DNA of 12,515 nucleotides, taken from the NCBI GenBank assembly GCA_040757115.1, contig JBFLYA010000116.1:1-12515 (forward strand), read 5' to 3'. Origin of the DNA: a bacterium. GTDB lineage: Bacteria; UBA9089; CG2-30-40-21; SBAY01. The translations under genes and the position numbers were made by a program. The notes beneath the pieces are model-generated. The model did no database searches. It saw nothing but the letters and a program-made list of their open reading frames with translations, and was not told the DNA's origin. This document shows, in pieces, positions 12,280-12,515 of the stretch (the stretch's first letter is position 1; each line of letters starts with the position of its first letter).

Positions 12280-12515
12280 CTAATCTCCTCTAACTGGATA
12301 GGTAAACCATTTCTCTATACTCCAAAGATGGTCAGTTAGTCCAGCAGCCATGGCCGAAGTTCGCTTCTGCCAGCATTCCTCTATGTCTTTTATTCGTAAT
12401 GTTCGCACTATCCAACAAAAATTGTAGCTGAATCCAATGAAGTAAGAGATTGCATTATGCAGATTCCACTCCTTCGAAAAGCAATAACTCTTACGCTTCT
12501 TTCGTGAGTTCTTCC
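12280..12515 (-). CDS. Transposase, C-terminal part (runs off window)
   Basis: Seventy-seven codons are open from the window edge to a TAG at 12282-12280. The text KKRKSYCFSKEWNLHNAISY, then FSYNFCWIVRTLR, then KRTSAMAAGLTDHLWSIEKW is the type of ending seen in DDE insertion-sequence transposases, where Arg-Thr-x-Ala-Met-Ala-Ala-Gly-Leu-x-Asp-His is recurrent. I cannot name the IS family. The N-terminal and catalytic parts lie outside the window. The IS end is probably within about 12230-12270, but no inverted repeat can be matched without the other end. Confidence 0.65.
   Translation of the reverse strand, partial: KNSRKKRKSYCFSKEWNLHNAISYFIGFSYNFCWIVRTLRIKDIEECWQKRTSAMAAGLTDHLWSIEKWFTYPVRGD

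Overview
The window looks like an accessory stretch of an AT-rich, diderm, probably uncultured bacterial chromosome. A beta-barrel-like outer membrane protein and a Flp/Tad pilus CpaB point to a Gram-negative-type envelope. The intergenic spaces are packed with long imperfect inverted repeats of a kind I associate with candidate-phylum genomes. The sequence alone does not fix a taxon.

Positions 1-4407 are an integron. The integrase gene intI (minus strand, GTG start at 633) keeps its promoter and Shine-Dalgarno sequence but is cut after about 74 codons at 411/412. The sequence replacing its 3' part looks like a decayed group II intron and includes the first ~31 codons of a reverse transcriptase. 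Right of intI come a candidate attI with a partial duplicate, a Pc-like promoter (821-849) and seven cassettes. Six attC sites are long (132-138 bp): five are closely related and the sixth is divergent in its arms. The seventh is short (60 bp). R''/R' cores at the two ends of each cassette match, exactly in six cases and nearly in the seventh, so the boundaries can be placed to the base. Three cassettes carry genes: a DUF559/PD-(D/E)XK-like nuclease, a membrane-anchored protein resembling conflict-system components, and a fused nucleotidyltransferase-HEPN protein. Four carry no gene. The content looks like a defence or genetic-conflict depot that is now immobile in cis.

Positions 4408-6547 hold inverted-repeat DNA and uvrC (minus strand). 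uvrC has lost its C-terminal HhH domain, and its stop codon lies inside a motif (GTAACTATT) that recurs at the ends of other repeats here.

Positions 6851-9493 hold a plus-strand unit: a consensus sigma70 promoter, a ~258-nt structured leader, a secreted protein with five 35-residue cysteine-rich tandem repeats, a possible 15-codon mini-ORF and an outer-membrane beta-barrel protein. The two main products are probably envelope partners.

Positions 9546-12515 hold minus-strand genes: a PhnW-like aminotransferase, a 284-bp MITE-like element with 11-bp terminal inverted repeats and a perfect 8-bp target duplication, cpaB, repeat DNA in the cpaB leader, a consensus promoter, and the C-terminal end of a transposase running off the window.
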